Shown here: positions 16,552-24,767 of the stretch, piece after piece
How the letters are laid out: every line of letters starts with the position of its first letter
Position numbering within the stretch: position 1 is the first letter of the stretch
Assembly (NCBI GenBank): GCA_030587605.1
Contig: JAUQYT010000196.1
Coordinates: 67,797 to 131,796 of the forward strand
Direction: 5' to 3'
Length of the DNA: 64,000 nucleotides
DNA from: Candidatus Njordarchaeum guaymasense
GTDB taxonomy: Archaea; Asgardarchaeota; Njordarchaeia; Njordarchaeales; Njordarchaeaceae
Made by a program: the position numbers and the translations under genes
Notes under the pieces: generated by a model
The model's input: the letters and a program-made list of their open reading frames with translations, nothing else
What the model was told of the DNA's origin: nothing
Databases searched by the model: none

Positions 16552-16773
16552 TCACTTTTTCTTTTCCTTGGAAGTCCACCAGTCTAAATATTCTTTTCGT
16601 CTTTTGCTTTTCTCTTCTTTGCCCTTTTCAAAGGCACCATGGATCTCGTCCATCAGTTTCTCCCTGGCTACGTCAAGTTCTTCTCGATCCCAAGTTGCGC
16701 CACATCTGGTACAGACGTATATGCGCAGATTTCTATCGAACTTTAACTCACCAGCACACTCAGGGCAATTCAT
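16552..16773 (-). CDS. small zinc-ribbon protein
   Basis: A 73-residue protein with one zinc ribbon, CPEC at residues 3-6 and CTRC at about 16-19, followed by a charged helix and a Lys-rich tail. Such proteins often contact nucleic acid or act as adaptors. A TATA-like TTAAGTA on the minus strand near 16797-16803 lies about 25 bases from the ATG, which suggests a leaderless message. It probably forms an operon with the Mth938-like gene. Confidence 0.6.
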   Translation of the reverse strand: MNCPECAGELKFDRNLRIYVCTRCGATWDREELDVAREKLMDEIHGAFEKGKEEKSKRRKEYLDWWTSKEKKK

Positions 16774-16799
16774 TAAAACTTACCCCATAAACTGTACTT

Positions 16800-16912
16800 A
16801 ACCTGTGCAATAATCTACTATTTCCAACAGGATAGTTGGAAATCGCCTTTTCAATTAGTCACTGACTACTATTGTGCAGGTTCGACTTTTAAGTTTGCTT
16901 AAGTTTTTGCCG
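16800..16912 (+). ncRNA. candidate structured RNA with a three-way junction
   Basis: A stem of 13 pairs (16800-16812 with 16870-16882, including a U-G and a G-U wobble that would be mismatches in the opposite strand's RNA) encloses two inner hairpins. One is ATTTCCAAC/GTTGGAAAT (16820-16828 with 16835-16843, six-base loop). The other is TAGT/ACTA within the palindrome at 16856-16868. A further TTAAG/CTTAA repeat and a T-run (about 16887-16908) follow. Wobbles favour plus-strand RNA. A weak TATA-like cattaaaa lies at 16771-16778. No protein gene overlaps this stretch. The rest of the gap up to 17020 shows nothing else clear. Confidence 0.4.
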
Positions 16913-17020
16913 AACAGAGACTGATGCTTGCAAGATAAGCGTCCTATCAATAATGTTGCAGAGCCTCTCTGACGGCTAGCAGCCAGAGCGTTGCGGTTCT
17001 TGTCTACGAATTGTTTCTGT

Positions 17021-18142
17021 TTAACTTACCGGTTTCCATAATAACCCTAGCTCATCAGCATACGCACATGCTTCTTCCATCTCGCCGTGAGAAGGTCTCC
17101 TGTTTATTTCAACGTAGTCTTCCGTGTTTGGGACAAGATAAGTCGGCCTGTATTGCCCCATGATATTGACGAGAACTCTTGGAATGTTCTTTGAAATCCA
17201 CTCCAATATGGGCTTGGTGCAGCACTCAATGTGTCCAGGCATAACCAAATGCCGGACAATCATTTCGCCACCTCCGCGATCATGAGCCATCTGGTGGTTT
17301 CTCGAGATCACTTCCCAATAGTTTGGAACTCGCGAGTACTTGAGGGCGCACTTGTTGTTGTGCCACTTCATATCTGGCAGCCAGAAATCAACAACGTCTA
17401 GAAGAAGTTCAGTGGATTCATTGGACATGTAGAAGTTTGAGTTCCAAAGTTGGCAAATATTAGCTCCAAGATGCTTCATTGATTCAAGAACATTATGAAG
17501 GTTAGGTGTAGGAGATCCTCCGACCCAATTTGCGTTGCGCGCCCCTTCACGTTTCAAATCGGAAACGATCTTCGCCAATTGAAATGGGGTAACCACCTGA
17601 CCGTTATCAGGATCGCCAGATATATCGAAATTCTGGCAAAAAACGCATGGACCAAAATTGCAGCTGGCAAAGAAAACCGTTCCAGAAGGAACCAAGACAC
17701 TTTCCTCACCCATATGGAGGAAGAAGCTCGATACCAAAGATTCTCTGCCAAGCTTGCAGAAACCCTTCTCACCTTTCAACCTATTTACGCTGCATCTTCG
17801 CTCACATAAGTGGCAGTTCTCGACTATTCTCTTGGCAAGTTCAATTTTCAAATCCAGATAATTATCGGATGAAGTGGCTTCAATCTCTTTAGGATTTACC
17901 TTTCCCTGATCAAGATCCGACATCATTCTGTTGAAAGCTTCAGAAGCTATTTGATGCTCCTTCCACAAATCTTCTTCGGAAGAATTCAGGCGAACATGAA
18001 CAGGGATCATCTTGGCTACCTTAAATTTAGGTAGGAAAACTTCTTTAAGGATACCATAGTACCTTGATAGCCTAGATCTAACCGACTTATCGTTCCAGAC
18101 TTCCACAGAGTCGGGTCGAACTATTCGCCACATTCCAATCAT
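17021..18142 (-). CDS. radical SAM protein, PflA/PflX-like, with unusual CX4CX2C motif
   Basis: A 373-residue protein. Residues about 97-120 hold an accessory cysteine cluster 'CHLCERRC...GFCKLG'. Next comes the radical SAM segment 'FASCNFGPCVFCQNFDIS' near 158-175. The core continues with 'GGSPTPNLHNVLE', 'WNSNFYMS' and 'FWLPDMKWH', as in COG1313-type PflA relatives. The expected cluster motif is CX3CX2C, but here the spacing is CX4CX2C (Cys-Asn-Phe-Gly-Pro-Cys). The first 90 residues are an extra helical domain. The substrate is unknown. The protein probably generates a glycyl radical or modifies a protein, as its relatives do. Confidence 0.75.
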   Translation of the reverse strand: MIGMWRIVRPDSVEVWNDKSVRSRLSRYYGILKEVFLPKFKVAKMIPVHVRLNSSEEDLWKEHQIASEAFNRMMSDLDQGKVNPKEIEATSSDNYLDLKIELAKRIVENCHLCERRCSVNRLKGEKGFCKLGRESLVSSFFLHMGEESVLVPSGTVFFASCNFGPCVFCQNFDISGDPDNGQVVTPFQLAKIVSDLKREGARNANWVGGSPTPNLHNVLESMKHLGANICQLWNSNFYMSNESTELLLDVVDFWLPDMKWHNNKCALKYSRVPNYWEVISRNHQMAHDRGGGEMIVRHLVMPGHIECCTKPILEWISKNIPRVLVNIMGQYRPTYLVPNTEDYVEINRRPSHGEMEEACAYADELGLLWKPVS

Positions 18143-18296
18143 ACACCGATGAAATTGAACAAAGGATCTGGCAAGCGAAGGTTATGGCCGTCAATGTTAT
18201 AGTAATACCAAAAAGACGACTTAAGGACTTTTCCGTGATTAGGATGATCCAACCGAGAAATTGTGGGAGTGACACTCTTTCGGGCATAGGAGAGGA

Positions 18297-19355
18297 ATGA
18301 CGCGAGATATGGACGACAGGACTAGTAAGATCGCATTTCTTCTACTGGGGAATAATCCCACGCTCCCCTACTCAGAGTGCATAAGGATACTGGAGAGCAA
18401 CAAGATTCCTTTTGCCGAACTTAACAGGTTTGATCAGGTTCTAATTCTCCGAGCACCTGTTGATGCCTGCCAAGTTGTCGTTAGGCAGGCAGGAATGGTA
18501 AGAAGAAGTTGTATCCTCATAGCCGAATCCCACAACGCTCCAAGAGATGTGCTTCAAGTCATAAGTGACCTGGATCTTGATGGGCTTCTCAAAAGAAAGA
18601 GATCTTTCGCCGTGAGAGCAAAAGGAATAAAGGAATATGCAAAGGGAATCAATCTAAGCGATCTTGAAAGGGAGATAGGTGCACTAATAAAAGGAAAAGC
18701 CAGCCGGATTCCTGTCGACTTGGAGAATCCAGACATCCTTTTCTACATTATCATCACAAGTGATAAAGCGCTTATCTGCCTAAACGTCGCAGAAGCTGAA
18801 GAGAAAGGATTTACTCAGCGGAGACCAGGATTTAGACCTTTCTTTCACCCAAGTTCCATGCACCCACGCCTAGCTAGGACCATGGTGAATTTATCAGGAG
18901 CAAAATCTGGTAGCACATTCCTTGATCCATTCTGTGGCTCAGGCGGGATATTGATAGAAGCTGGGGTAATAGGATGTGGCGCAGTTGGAATGGACATAGA
19001 CCCCTGGATGGCAATAGGTTCAGAAAGAAACATCCATCAGCTTGGGCTACATCTAACCAATGTATGTGTAGGCGATGCCCGACATATGCCACTTAGGGAA
19101 GTAGATTCAATCGCGACGGATCCCCCGTATGGAAGATCATCATCAACCAAAGGCGAAGAGACGCCTACTCTCGTTGAAGAGTTTCTTGAAGGAGTCACCC
19201 CAATACTCAGAACAGGTAGCAGAATATGTCTTTCAATCCCATCGACAATCAACGTAAATGCACTTACGTCAAAGGACCTGCGACTAATTGAGGCACACTC
19301 TGCGAGGGTTCATAGAAGCCTTACAAGGAGAATAGCAGTATTCGAGAGAACATAG
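18297..19355 (+). CDS. tRNA (guanine-10-N2) methyltransferase, THUMP family
   Basis: The archaeal Trm-G10/Trm11-type enzyme that methylates G10 of tRNA. The 352-residue protein has an amino-terminal ferredoxin-like plus THUMP region (about 1-165) and a Rossmann methylase domain with 'TFLDPFCGSGGILIEAG' (about 203-219), 'AVGMDIDPWM' and the catalytic 'DPPYGRSS' (about 279-286). The ATG is preceded by GGAGAGGA. It is divergent from the radical SAM gene across 154 bp. Confidence 0.88.
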   Translation: MTRDMDDRTSKIAFLLLGNNPTLPYSECIRILESNKIPFAELNRFDQVLILRAPVDACQVVVRQAGMVRRSCILIAESHNAPRDVLQVISDLDLDGLLKRKRSFAVRAKGIKEYAKGINLSDLEREIGALIKGKASRIPVDLENPDILFYIIITSDKALICLNVAEAEEKGFTQRRPGFRPFFHPSSMHPRLARTMVNLSGAKSGSTFLDPFCGSGGILIEAGVIGCGAVGMDIDPWMAIGSERNIHQLGLHLTNVCVGDARHMPLREVDSIATDPPYGRSSSTKGEETPTLVEEFLEGVTPILRTGSRICLSIPSTINVNALTSKDLRLIEAHSARVHRSLTRRIAVFERT

Positions 19356-19368
19356 TTTGGGAAAATCA

Positions 19369-20292
19369 TTAAATTACATCATAGGAAGCGACTGAAATTT
19401 CAGCGAAGTCTTTTGCCACCACTGTGTTATGAAAAATCCTTTGGGCTTGCTCAAGTAGAATCCTATCATCCTTGTACCTGTTTGAGATATGAGTTAAAAC
19501 TAGAAGCCTAGCTTTTGACTCTTTAGCCACCTCAGCAGCCTGGCTAGCGGTAGAATGCCCATACTCTATAGCCTTATCAAGCAAACTGTCATCGTACGTT
19601 GCGTCATGTATTAGTACATCTGCGTTAGAACTCAAGGAAACTATATCCCTAGTTGGCCTAGTATCTCCAGAGTACGCTATTTTCCTTCCTGGGCGTCTAG
19701 GTCCAACAACCATCTCAGAGGTCACTATCGAGCTGTTCTTGAGTTTAACAGATTCGCCGAATTGAAGCTTCTTCCAGAGAGGTCCCTCAGGAATCCCGAG
19801 TTTCCTTGCCTTGTCAGGGGAGAATCTTCCCGGTCTCCATTTCTCCTCAAATAGGAAAGCAAGTGAAGGGATATTGTCGTGATCCGCTTTGCAGGCTCTG
19901 ATGGTATACTGGTCGTTCTCGAATACTTTGTCTGGACCCGTGATTTCGTTGATGATAAGCTGAAAAGTAAGCATAAATTGCAGTGTCTCTCTGAGAGCTT
20001 CAATAAACTTACCTATTCCTGGGGGACCGAATATCTGCATAGGTCTCTCTCTTCCCGACAGCGAGAGGGTTTGTAGCAATCCCCCCAACCCTAAGACGTG
20101 ATCTCCGTGAAGATGAGTGATAAATACTCTTGATAACCTGCCGTGTCTCAGTTTAGCAAATGCAACTTGCCTCTGTGTTCCCTCGCCACAGTCAAAGAAA
20201 AGCAGTTCGCCCTCTATTCTTAGAGCTATGGACGGAGAGCCTCTTTCTATGGTGGGGACACTTCCACCTGTTCCAAGAAAGAGTATCTTCAA
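19369..20292 (-). CDS. rnz: ribonuclease Z (tRNase Z)
   Basis: This enzyme trims the 3' trailer from tRNA precursors. The metallo-beta-lactamase signature 'THLHGDHVLG' gives H60, H62, D64 and H65, and the downstream ligands lie in 'KADHDNIPS', 'YSGDTRP' and 'LTHISNRY'. I place the start at a TTG at 20292, giving 'MKILFLGTGGSVPT', because GTGGAG lies eight bases upstream and this is the usual family amino terminus. A GTG at 20307 would add five residues. Length is 307 residues, normal for the short form. It is the last gene of a leftward group with UPF0201 and UPF0200. Confidence 0.9.
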   Translation of the reverse strand: MKILFLGTGGSVPTIERGSPSIALRIEGELLFFDCGEGTQRQVAFAKLRHGRLSRVFITHLHGDHVLGLGGLLQTLSLSGRERPMQIFGPPGIGKFIEALRETLQFMLTFQLIINEITGPDKVFENDQYTIRACKADHDNIPSLAFLFEEKWRPGRFSPDKARKLGIPEGPLWKKLQFGESVKLKNSSIVTSEMVVGPRRPGRKIAYSGDTRPTRDIVSLSSNADVLIHDATYDDSLLDKAIEYGHSTASQAAEVAKESKARLLVLTHISNRYKDDRILLEQAQRIFHNTVVAKDFAEISVASYDVI

Positions 20293-20333
20293 GTGCAGAT
20301 GCTCCACAATTGCAAGAGTTCAGCTCTTAAGAA

Positions 20334-20732
20334 TCATTCAGTGTATCCAGTAATGTAGTTTATGGTTGATTTGATATTGTCTGACTCTATCTCAACCGTT
20401 ATTGGTCCTAAGGGGGACTCATTCTTGGTTTCGCAGAAGTGTAAGACCCCCATGAAAGCAGCTTGCTTATTAAGATAGAATCTTACCTTACTTTCCTCTT
20501 TTACAGACCTAGATAGGGTTTCTCTTGCGAAGACTGAGGTTGACTGGTCTTTTAGACGTCTCTTTATCTGAGACAAGGTGTTAGACTCTTCAGATATCCC
20601 AGTCAGGTATTTCACTCCACCTTCAACCTTTTCACTGAAACTCATTCCGAAAATTACGTTTGAAAGAGCCCTTCTAACTTTCTCAGGATCCTCGGTCGGG
20701 TAAACCGGAACTTCAACCTGTATCCTAATCAT
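20334..20732 (-). CDS. UPF0201 family protein (RNA-binding-like)
   Basis: A 132-residue member of the archaeal UPF0201 family, which has a ribosomal protein uL5-like fold. Recognisable features are 'VPVYPTEDPEKVRRALSNV' at the amino end, 'SVFARETLSRS', and the terminal 'SPLGPITVEIESDN' followed by 'INYITGYTE'. The ATG overlaps the end of the UPF0200 gene by 8 bp, so translation is coupled. The two families are fused into one polypeptide in some archaea, which supports a common task. Confidence 0.82.
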   Translation of the reverse strand: MIRIQVEVPVYPTEDPEKVRRALSNVIFGMSFSEKVEGGVKYLTGISEESNTLSQIKRRLKDQSTSVFARETLSRSVKEESKVRFYLNKQAAFMGVLHFCETKNESPLGPITVEIESDNIKSTINYITGYTE

Positions 20733-21276
20733 CTATAGCCACCTTTGATATCGATTTCTTTACTTCCTCTCTGAAGCCTACTTGGATTCCTTCATTAGAT
20801 ACGACGACGTCAGCAAGTGCAATGACTTCTCCTATACCAATACTCAGCTCAAGCTTATCGCGCTCAGCGAATTCTTGCCAAGTTTTGGGATCGTCACTTC
20901 TATGTCTTTCCATTAACCTTCCATGGCGCGTCTTGGGTGACGAATGAATCGCGATTATTTTGAAGTTTGGAAATTCTCGGTGGAATACCTCAACCTCTTC
21001 CATACTTCTGAGACCATCGACCACAACAATTCTATGTGAGCCGAGAGAGCGAATTAGAGGCAAGCACCGTTCAGCCACAATCCCTTTTCCGAACTTCTTC
21101 CTAAGTCTAACCATCATCGACCTGAGAGTCTCGGGTCTGATTTCCAAGCCCGAATCCGATACCTCCTTCCTGATAACATCACCCATGTTTACTACCGGTA
21201 TGCTCATGGATCTCGCAACATCCGCTGCTTCGGATTTTCCAGAACCAGGCATCCCAACAATGCCAATAACTTTCAT
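20725..21276 (-). CDS. UPF0200 family P-loop kinase (dephospho-CoA/adenylate kinase-like)
   Basis: A 183-residue nucleotide kinase-fold protein. It has a P-loop 'GMPGSGKSEAADVA' (residues 8-21), then 'GDVIRKEV', 'VVDGLRSMEEVEVF' at the Walker B position, and a lid segment 'RHGRLMERHRSDDPKTW'. The family (UPF0200) resembles dephospho-CoA and adenylate kinases, but its substrate is not established. It overlaps the UPF0201 gene by 8 bp. Confidence 0.82.
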   Translation of the reverse strand: MKVIGIVGMPGSGKSEAADVARSMSIPVVNMGDVIRKEVSDSGLEIRPETLRSMMVRLRKKFGKGIVAERCLPLIRSLGSHRIVVVDGLRSMEEVEVFHREFPNFKIIAIHSSPKTRHGRLMERHRSDDPKTWQEFAERDKLELSIGIGEVIALADVVVSNEGIQVGFREEVKKSISKVAIDD

Positions 21277-21355
21277 TATGCTTCATCCTACTCCAAGAAG
21301 TAGAAAGTGCTCTCCCATTAATATCTGATAAATAAGACCGATAAGAACTTACTAT

Positions 21356-22486
21356 TCAAGTAAACAGGTGGGAAGGTACCACGCGGTTCGAGTTTCTTCT
21401 CATCTTCTCAAAGGATTCGCTGAGGATGCTATTGTCTATGACCTTGGCGTCTCGCAGCAAGGCGAGGTGAAGCGCTCCTTTCAGAAGTTTCTCTTTAATG
21501 TCACGACCTGACGCACCTTCCAAATTCAGGGCACACTTCCTAAGATCTGCCTCGACAGGTAATGGCAACTTACTAGCATAATGGTGTAGCATTGCTATTC
21601 GTTCATCTAGTGTAGGTAGCTTAAACTCTATTTCTTCTTCAAATCTGCTACGGACAGCAGGATCCAGAAATATCGGTGCGTTTGTTGCACCTATGCTTAC
21701 GACACCCAGGTTCGCTTTGAGTCCATCCATTTCAGCGAGTAGCGCATTCACAACTTCGGAGACATCTCCCCTGATTGATTGATATTTCCTATCGAGCCCA
21801 ATTGCATCTAATTCATCAATGAATACTATTGAAGGAGCTGAATGAGATGCTTCGGCATAAAGGTCATGGACTCTTTTAGCTCCCTCACCAACGAAAGTCC
21901 CTATTAGTTCCGTTGCCTTGGATAAGAATATGGGGGCTTTGCTTTCGTTTGCCAACGCCAACGCCGTCATCGTTTTCCCCGTCCCAGGTGGGCCATAGAA
22001 GAGAATGTTACGAGGAGCCCAGTCTCCAAATTTCTCGGGTGACGCAAGGTACTTCTGTATAATCTCGCACTTCTCTTTCGCAGATTGATTACCGATGACA
22101 TCGTGGAACGTCACATGCGTCCTCAGGTTAAGGGTAGTCCTTTGCATACTCTCTAGCACAATTCTGGTGGCTGAAGTTATGCAAGCATCATCAGGGACTA
22201 CGTCTATGGCCTCGAACGCGAAGTTAGGAAAGGTCTCTTGGTCAAAAAGAAAATCGCCTTTCTTGATCCTCTGTCCGCGCCATTGATCTGTTGCGTATGC
22301 TTGGAAAAGGAGAGGATTATCGGTGGTTATCCTTAAGGGCTTGTCATCGCCTGGCGTACGCAGTGGAAACCCTGCTGGGCGTAAGATTACTAGTTCGGCA
22401 GGGGTGAGTACGGATTCCTCTCTTTCAATCTCTTCGATGAATGACTCATCGTGATCTATTCTGATCCTTTTGCTTCGTTTCGGCAT
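21356..22486 (-). CDS. AAA+ ATPase (COG1223-type, Cdc48/proteasome-ATPase relative)
   Basis: A single-ring AAA+ protein. An amino-terminal domain of about 120 residues precedes the ATPase module with Walker A GPPGTGKT, pore-loop 'GTFVGEGAKRVHDLY', Walker B 'SIVFIDELDAIG', sensor 1 'SIGATNAP' and arginine finger region 'LDPAVRSRFEEEIEF'. I place the start at the ATG at 22486 (376 residues), ten bases after GGGTGA. A TTG at 22528 would add 14 residues but lacks a ribosome-binding site. It probably remodels or unfolds proteins; its partner is unknown. Confidence 0.82.
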   Translation of the reverse strand: MPKRSKRIRIDHDESFIEEIEREESVLTPAELVILRPAGFPLRTPGDDKPLRITTDNPLLFQAYATDQWRGQRIKKGDFLFDQETFPNFAFEAIDVVPDDACITSATRIVLESMQRTTLNLRTHVTFHDVIGNQSAKEKCEIIQKYLASPEKFGDWAPRNILFYGPPGTGKTMTALALANESKAPIFLSKATELIGTFVGEGAKRVHDLYAEASHSAPSIVFIDELDAIGLDRKYQSIRGDVSEVVNALLAEMDGLKANLGVVSIGATNAPIFLDPAVRSRFEEEIEFKLPTLDERIAMLHHYASKLPLPVEADLRKCALNLEGASGRDIKEKLLKGALHLALLRDAKVIDNSILSESFEKMRRNSNRVVPSHLFT

Positions 22487-22712
22487 AGAAACTACTTCAC
22501 CCAAGTCTCCTAAATCATTGTTAATCAAAATGCAGAAATAAACTTATGTGAGTCGTTTGACCAAGTGACCCTTTAGAACACATATATTAATCATTTTGGG
22601 TGACTCGCTTGGCGCATTTCCATCCTCAACTGATTTCTGCCCTAGGACAACTTATTAGAAATAATTACGCATATGAATGTTTGGTCAAGAAGGCTGTAAG
22701 GAGAGGCGAGAA

Positions 22713-23276
22713 TTGGACAGAATAAGAGCATTTATAGCAGTAGAATTAGACTCTCAACTTCTCCCGAAAGTCCTCCAATTGCAACAGGAAATCTTGGCTG
22801 TTGGAGCAGACATAAAAGCTGTTGAACCCGAGAACATCCACTTCACGCTGAAGTTCCTAGGAGAGATACCGCAACCCACCATAAATGAAGTCATAACCCA
22901 TATGAATAAACTAGATTTCAAGTCCTTTACAATTGAAATAGCGGGGGCAGGATGCTTCCCAACGCCGCGTAACCCGCGTGTGATATGGATAGGGATAACC
23001 TCTGGGGGAGACGAGTTTGCCAAGGTAGCGAGGCAACTAGAGAATTACCTAAGAGAAATCGGATTCAGAACTGAGGGCGAGAGATTCACGCCTCACCTAA
23101 CTATAGGTCGCGTTAGAAGTGGGCGAAACAAAGCAGACCTGATCAAGAAACTCAACGAAACGCTAAATGTAGAAATTGGGAAAATGACCGTAAACACGAT
23201 CAAACTCAAGAAGAGCACGCTGACTCCGCGCGGACCCATCTACACAACTCTTCACGAAGTCAAGGGAAAACCATAA
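22713..23276 (+). CDS. thpR: RNA 2',3'-cyclic phosphodiesterase (2H family, 2'-5' RNA ligase-like)
   Basis: A 2H-phosphoesterase of 187 residues with the two catalytic His-x-Thr motifs 'HFTLKFLG' (about residues 45-52) and 'HLTIGRV' (about 128-134). These enzymes open 2',3'-cyclic phosphates on RNA ends and show ligase activity in vitro. The start is set at TTG (22713) because GGAGAGGCGAG lies just upstream and the protein then begins 'MDRIRAFIAVEL' as in relatives; an ATG at 22677 would add 12 unconserved residues. It precedes the CCA-adding enzyme gene by 73 bp. Confidence 0.88.
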   Translation: MDRIRAFIAVELDSQLLPKVLQLQQEILAVGADIKAVEPENIHFTLKFLGEIPQPTINEVITHMNKLDFKSFTIEIAGAGCFPTPRNPRVIWIGITSGGDEFAKVARQLENYLREIGFRTEGERFTPHLTIGRVRSGRNKADLIKKLNETLNVEIGKMTVNTIKLKKSTLTPRGPIYTTLHEVKGKP

Positions 23277-23349
23277 TAGTCGACAGACAGAACTTCATTA
23301 GACAAGGCTTCTCGTCTTCATAAACACGGGGGAACCGGGTAGGATTGAA

Positions 23350-24765
23350 ATGAACTCAAAGATCCAGCAAGTCTGCGAAGAAATTCTCAAACAGATAAAA
23401 CCAGACGCCAAAGAGAAAAAAGAGGTCTCAAACGTTGCTACAAATGTCATCGATTACCTTAACAACGAGATCAAAAGGCTGAAAGTAGACGCCTACCCAG
23501 AGCTTGAGGGCTCCATAGCCCACGAAACTTGGGTATCTGGCGAACGAGACATAGATATCTTCATCCTTCTTTCACCAAAATATCCTCTGAATGATCTCAA
23601 GAGGATTGGGTTGGAACTCGGAAAGGCTGCGTCCCATGGAAAATGGAGGGAACGCTACGCTGAGCACCCATTCATAGAAGCAACCGTAGATAGTTATAGA
23701 GTCGATATTGTTCCATGCTACAAGATCTCTACCCACTCAGAGAGGGTAACATCAGTCGACAGAACACCCCTTCACACAGAATACCTCTCAAGACGGCTCA
23801 AAGAGAAAGACAAGAATGAGGTCATACTACTAAAAGCATTCATGAAAGGTGTCGGCATCTACGGAGCCGAGCTAAAAACAAACGGCTTCTCAGGATATCT
23901 ATGCGAGCTTCTAACCTTGCACTATGGATCATTCGAAGAGGTTCTGAGAAACACGTTACGCTGGGTGACTCCCCAAGTTATTGACATAGAAAAGCACTAC
24001 AGTGAACAAGAGACCCCGAAGAAGATCTTCAGTGAGCCACTCATAGTGGTTGATCCGATAGACCCAGCAAGAAACGTAGCTGCTGCTGTTTCACTTGACC
24101 GAATAGCAGATCTTAAGGCTGCAACAAGAGCGTTCATCGCAAATCCATCCACCAAATTCTTCAAACCATCCGCAGTGAAACCTCTAACCACGAAAGAACT
24201 CAGTGATCTGACGAAGAATAGGAAAACGGACACATTATTCGTATTACTGCCTTGCCAGAAGATTTCACCTGACATCATATGGGGAGAACTGAGAAGATCT
24301 ACGAGAGCACTAAAGAAATTGCTTGAACTCAACGACTTTGAAGTAATAAGCCATGATTCCTGGTCGGATGAAGAAAAAGACGCAATCATAGTGATAGAGC
24401 TAGCATCAGACAACCTCCCAGCAGTAAAAGTCCACGAAGGACCAGCAGCAGGCGACCCCAACCAAGAGAAGTTTATCGAAAAACATCTTCACCACGAGAA
24501 GACCCTAGCTGGACCGTGGATCAAGGACGGAAAATGGCAAGTGGAACTAAAGAGAGAATACCGCAACGCCAAACAATTAATTGAAGCAAAGCTAAAAGGC
24601 GAAAACCTTGGCGAGATAGGCATCTCGAAAGACATCGCCAAATGGGTAAAGGAAGGGGGAAAGGTAGTTCTTAACGAAGGAATACTCCCCTTCTACTCCG
24701 CTAACTCGGGCTTCGCCGAATTCCTGACAGAATTCTACAGGAAGCAAACTGCCTGGCTGATTTGA
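23350..24765 (+). CDS. cca: archaeal CCA-adding enzyme (tRNA nucleotidyltransferase, class I)
   Basis: Adds or repairs the CCA end of tRNA. The 471-residue protein has the nucleotidyltransferase motif 'GSIAHETWVSGERDIDIFI' (about 56-74) with the two metal-binding aspartates, the third at 'VDSYRVDIVP', then the central domain 'KNEVILLKAFMKGVGIYGAELKT' split as in class I enzymes, and the tail domain ending at 471. Length matches the family. It forms a probable operon with thpR. The tRNA-Pro gene in this window already encodes CCA. Confidence 0.93.
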   Translation: MNSKIQQVCEEILKQIKPDAKEKKEVSNVATNVIDYLNNEIKRLKVDAYPELEGSIAHETWVSGERDIDIFILLSPKYPLNDLKRIGLELGKAASHGKWRERYAEHPFIEATVDSYRVDIVPCYKISTHSERVTSVDRTPLHTEYLSRRLKEKDKNEVILLKAFMKGVGIYGAELKTNGFSGYLCELLTLHYGSFEEVLRNTLRWVTPQVIDIEKHYSEQETPKKIFSEPLIVVDPIDPARNVAAAVSLDRIADLKAATRAFIANPSTKFFKPSAVKPLTTKELSDLTKNRKTDTLFVLLPCQKISPDIIWGELRRSTRALKKLLELNDFEVISHDSWSDEEKDAIIVIELASDNLPAVKVHEGPAAGDPNQEKFIEKHLHHEKTLAGPWIKDGKWQVELKREYRNAKQLIEAKLKGENLGEIGISKDIAKWVKEGGKVVLNEGILPFYSANSGFAEFLTEFYRKQTAWLI

Positions 24766-24767
24766 GT

